Shown here: piece by piece, positions 61,901-64,000 of the stretch
Position numbering within the stretch: position 1 is the stretch's first letter
How the letters are laid out: the number at the start of each line of letters is the position of its first letter
Assembly: GCA_025618425.1 (NCBI GenBank)
Contig: CM046850.1
Coordinates: forward strand, 3,445,986-3,509,985
DNA from: Heliocidaris tuberculata
Lineage: Eukaryota > Echinodermata > Echinoidea > Camarodonta > Echinometridae
Reading direction: 5' to 3'
DNA: 64,000 bases
Translations under genes and position numbers: made by a program
The notes under the pieces: generated by a model
Told to the model about the DNA's origin: nothing
What the model saw: only the letters and a program-made list of their open reading frames with translations
Databases searched by the model: none

Positions 61901-62660
61901 ATGTTTTGTAAATCTTTATGCATCCTCAAAAGGAATAAGGAATCATTTATGGAGAATAAGAGTAGCTCATTAGCATATTATCCATTCAAGTATGCTCATT
62001 GCTAGATAACCCACAGAAACATGGCGGTTCGAATTACAGGAAAATATCAAGGCATGGGAGACGAAAGAAATAAAGCAAAAGCATTATAGGAAATCGGGAG
62101 AATATCTGGTTCGATGGATCCCCTGTATCTGTTATCGATCTACACCAGACGATAAGGCCATCTTTTTCCCATATTTCAGTCCATTTTTGCCCCTTCCAAC
62201 TCGGAGACAAGACCGAAAATAAGAAGAAGTGTTTCCAAGCCCAAGAGCTACACAAAGTCATGGTGTAGCATTACCATGGAAGCCTTCAAACAATATGTTT
62301 GCGCCGACGCTGCATATGGATGGTATAGTTTAAGAAACATCTCTGGGAGGGGAAAAGGAAAAGTTCCTCACTTTTGGCGGGAAACGCTTCTTTTTGCGAT
62401 AGTCTGCGCAAACTAGACCAAGCATTTGTTCGCTTTTGCGTTACAAAAGTAAGTTGGGGGGGATTCATAGTTCGAATTTTCTAGATGTTGTGTATTGTTT
62501 TTATTTCTTTTTTTTGGGGGGGGGTCCTTCTTCTCCTTGGTGTTTTGCTTGTTTGTCTGTTTTTCGTTTTGTTTCATAAATCATATATACATGTATATTT
62601 CAATACTTCGGATAAATAAAAACCAAATATTGTTACTTTACAATAAAGAGCTGAATATTT
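59000..62660. other. Unannotated stretch
   Basis: No gene supported. Repeat-poor segments at 59100-59420 and 61450-62460, a C-run plus CT tract at 59733-59835. Frames of 60-120 codons show no recognisable domain. Confidence 0.6.
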
Positions 62661-62679
62661 CATAGTTCCTTTTTCATTT

Positions 62680-62699
62680 CATTATTATTATTATTATCA

Positions 62700-62736
<37 letters not shown>

Positions 62737-62789
62737 TATCATCATCATCATCATCATTTTTATTATTATTATTATTGTTATTATTGTTA

Positions 62790-62868
<79 letters not shown>

Positions 62869-62871
62869 TAA

Positions 62872-62935
<64 letters not shown>
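62680..62935 (+). repeat. (ATT)n then (ACT)n compound microsatellite
   Basis: About 190 bp of TTA/ATT units switching sharply to about 18 units of CTA near 62878. The poly-Leu reading frame over it is an artefact. Confidence 0.97.
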
Positions 62936-62936
<1 letters not shown>

Positions 62937-62968
62937 TTACTGTTACCAGTTCTGTGATAACTCCTTGG

Positions 62969-63091
62969 TAAGGGGGAATCCTATCAATGCGGTTTATTCC
63001 GTCAATATAGAAATTGGACGTTAAGGCGAAAGCGACCGTGCATTAAGGCGAATGATAACAATAGGCTGAGATAAAAGGATTCCCCCTTAAC
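62969..63091. mobile_element. Short foldback, TAAGGGGGAATCC ends
   Basis: TAAGGGGGAATCCT at the left and AGGATTCCCCCTTAA at the right are inverted. The interior has two TTAAGGCGAA motifs. It sits between long trinucleotide arrays. Confidence 0.65.
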
Positions 63092-63184
63092 GCTGGAATA
63101 AGACTTATATATATATATATATTATTATTATTATTAATACTACTCACAACTGATCCTGGAGTAAGATATGAGTTTGTGCGTAAT

Positions 63185-63985
63185 TAAACCATTATCCTTA
63201 TCATCACTATCATCATCAGGTGCAGCAGCAGCATTATCTTTGAAATCATTACCATCATCATTATAACCATCATCACAGATATCATCATAGTCATCATTAT
63301 AATTATCGTAATTACCATTGTGGCCATCACCGTCGTCATGATAATCGTCATTATTATCATAAAAAATAACTACAATTATTACCATCTTCGTTGTTATCAT
63401 CATCATCATTGTATAAGTTACCGCCATCCTCCTCCTTATCATCAGCATCTCCATCGAGATCATCGTCATTATCATCGTCATCAATACATTCACCCCATCA
63501 TCATCGTAATCATCAACATCAAATAAAATACCATCATTACCATCTTCATCGTGATCGTAGTCATCATATCATTACCATCACTATTATCATCATCCTTACT
63601 CATTCTCTTCACAATTACTTGACATGAAATACGAACAAGGGTCTGGGGTAGCATTTGTCATCTATGGTGTATCAACAAGATACATTTCTTACATCGTCAT
63701 CACAGTCGTCATCACCATCATCATCATCATCGTCATCTTCACTAATATCATCATCGACATCGTCTCGTCGTCGTCATCATCATCATCATCATCGATTTCG
63801 TCATCTCCATCATCGTCATCATCATCAATTAACAACAACATCAACAAAAACATCAACATCTTCATGGTGATCTTCATCATCATCGTCATCATCATCAACA
63901 TTAACAACAACATCAACAAAAACATTATCACCATCTTCATGGTGATCTTCATCATCTTCGTTATCATCATCATCATTATCATCCT
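63185..63985 (+). repeat. Imperfect (ATC)n-rich belt
   Basis: Long degenerate array of ATC/TCA trinucleotides. Within it, CATCAACAACAACATC... followed by CATCTTCATGGTGATCTTC occurs twice (about 63835-63880 and 63896-63950), a higher-order duplication. His-, Ser- and Met-rich frames here are artefacts. Confidence 0.92.
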
Positions 63986-64000
63986 AGCTCCTTCTCTCCG

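Noticed and set aside
62775..62957. Poly-leucine frame
   Set aside because: Produced by the (TTA)n-(CTA)n tract only.
63185..63985. Regular trinucleotide belt that might suggest a repeat-spacer array
   Set aside because: Units are three bases with no unique spacers; this is a microsatellite, not a CRISPR array.

Overview
The window reads as nuclear DNA of an invertebrate animal. It is AT-rich and repeat-laden, with one intron-containing gene and no bacterial-style coding density. The gene belongs to a nuclear-receptor subgroup (NR2E6 / HR83-like) that I know from invertebrates and not from vertebrates. The TTAA-flanked foldback elements and tRNA-like repeats remind me of sea urchin genomic sequence. 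An echinoderm is my best guess; this is inference from memory, not a database match.

The one convincing protein gene is on the minus strand, from a start codon at 46090-46088 to a stop at 23230-23228. I assembled seven coding exons whose GT-AG junctions and phases all agree: 46087-46090, 44423-44656, 35346-35804, 27792-28026, 26262-26418, 25074-25197 and 23228-23460. The sum is 1446 nt, or 481 residues. Exons 1-2 carry the N-terminus and a complete two-zinc-finger DNA-binding domain. Exon 3 and the first half of exon 4 carry a low-complexity hinge. The rest of exon 4 and exons 5-7 carry the ligand-binding domain through the C-terminal helix. The acceptor of intron 1 and the first codons of exon 2 are present twice, 143 bp apart. 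A perfect DR1-type nuclear-receptor site lies in intron 2.

The remaining DNA (1-23 kb, the introns, and 46-64 kb) shows no gene I can support. It holds foldback elements with TTAA or TA duplications (1.5-3 kb, 3.6-4.1 kb, 5.8-6.0 kb, 13.0-13.6 kb, 47.6-48.2 kb, 55.7-56.6 kb), a 0.38-kb dispersed family, GGGCCC-ended foldbacks, a CCGAAGGTTC-rich foldback family, diverged tandem arrays (9.6-10.1, 12.6-14.3 and 22.2-22.8 kb) and many microsatellites and poly-C runs.

The most unusual structure outside the gene is at 55.5-56.9 kb. A tRNA-Arg(UCU)-type gene is duplicated head to head as an inverted repeat. The plus-strand copy is intact. The minus-strand copy is split in its D-loop by a 913-bp foldback element that duplicated the TTAA of the tRNA.
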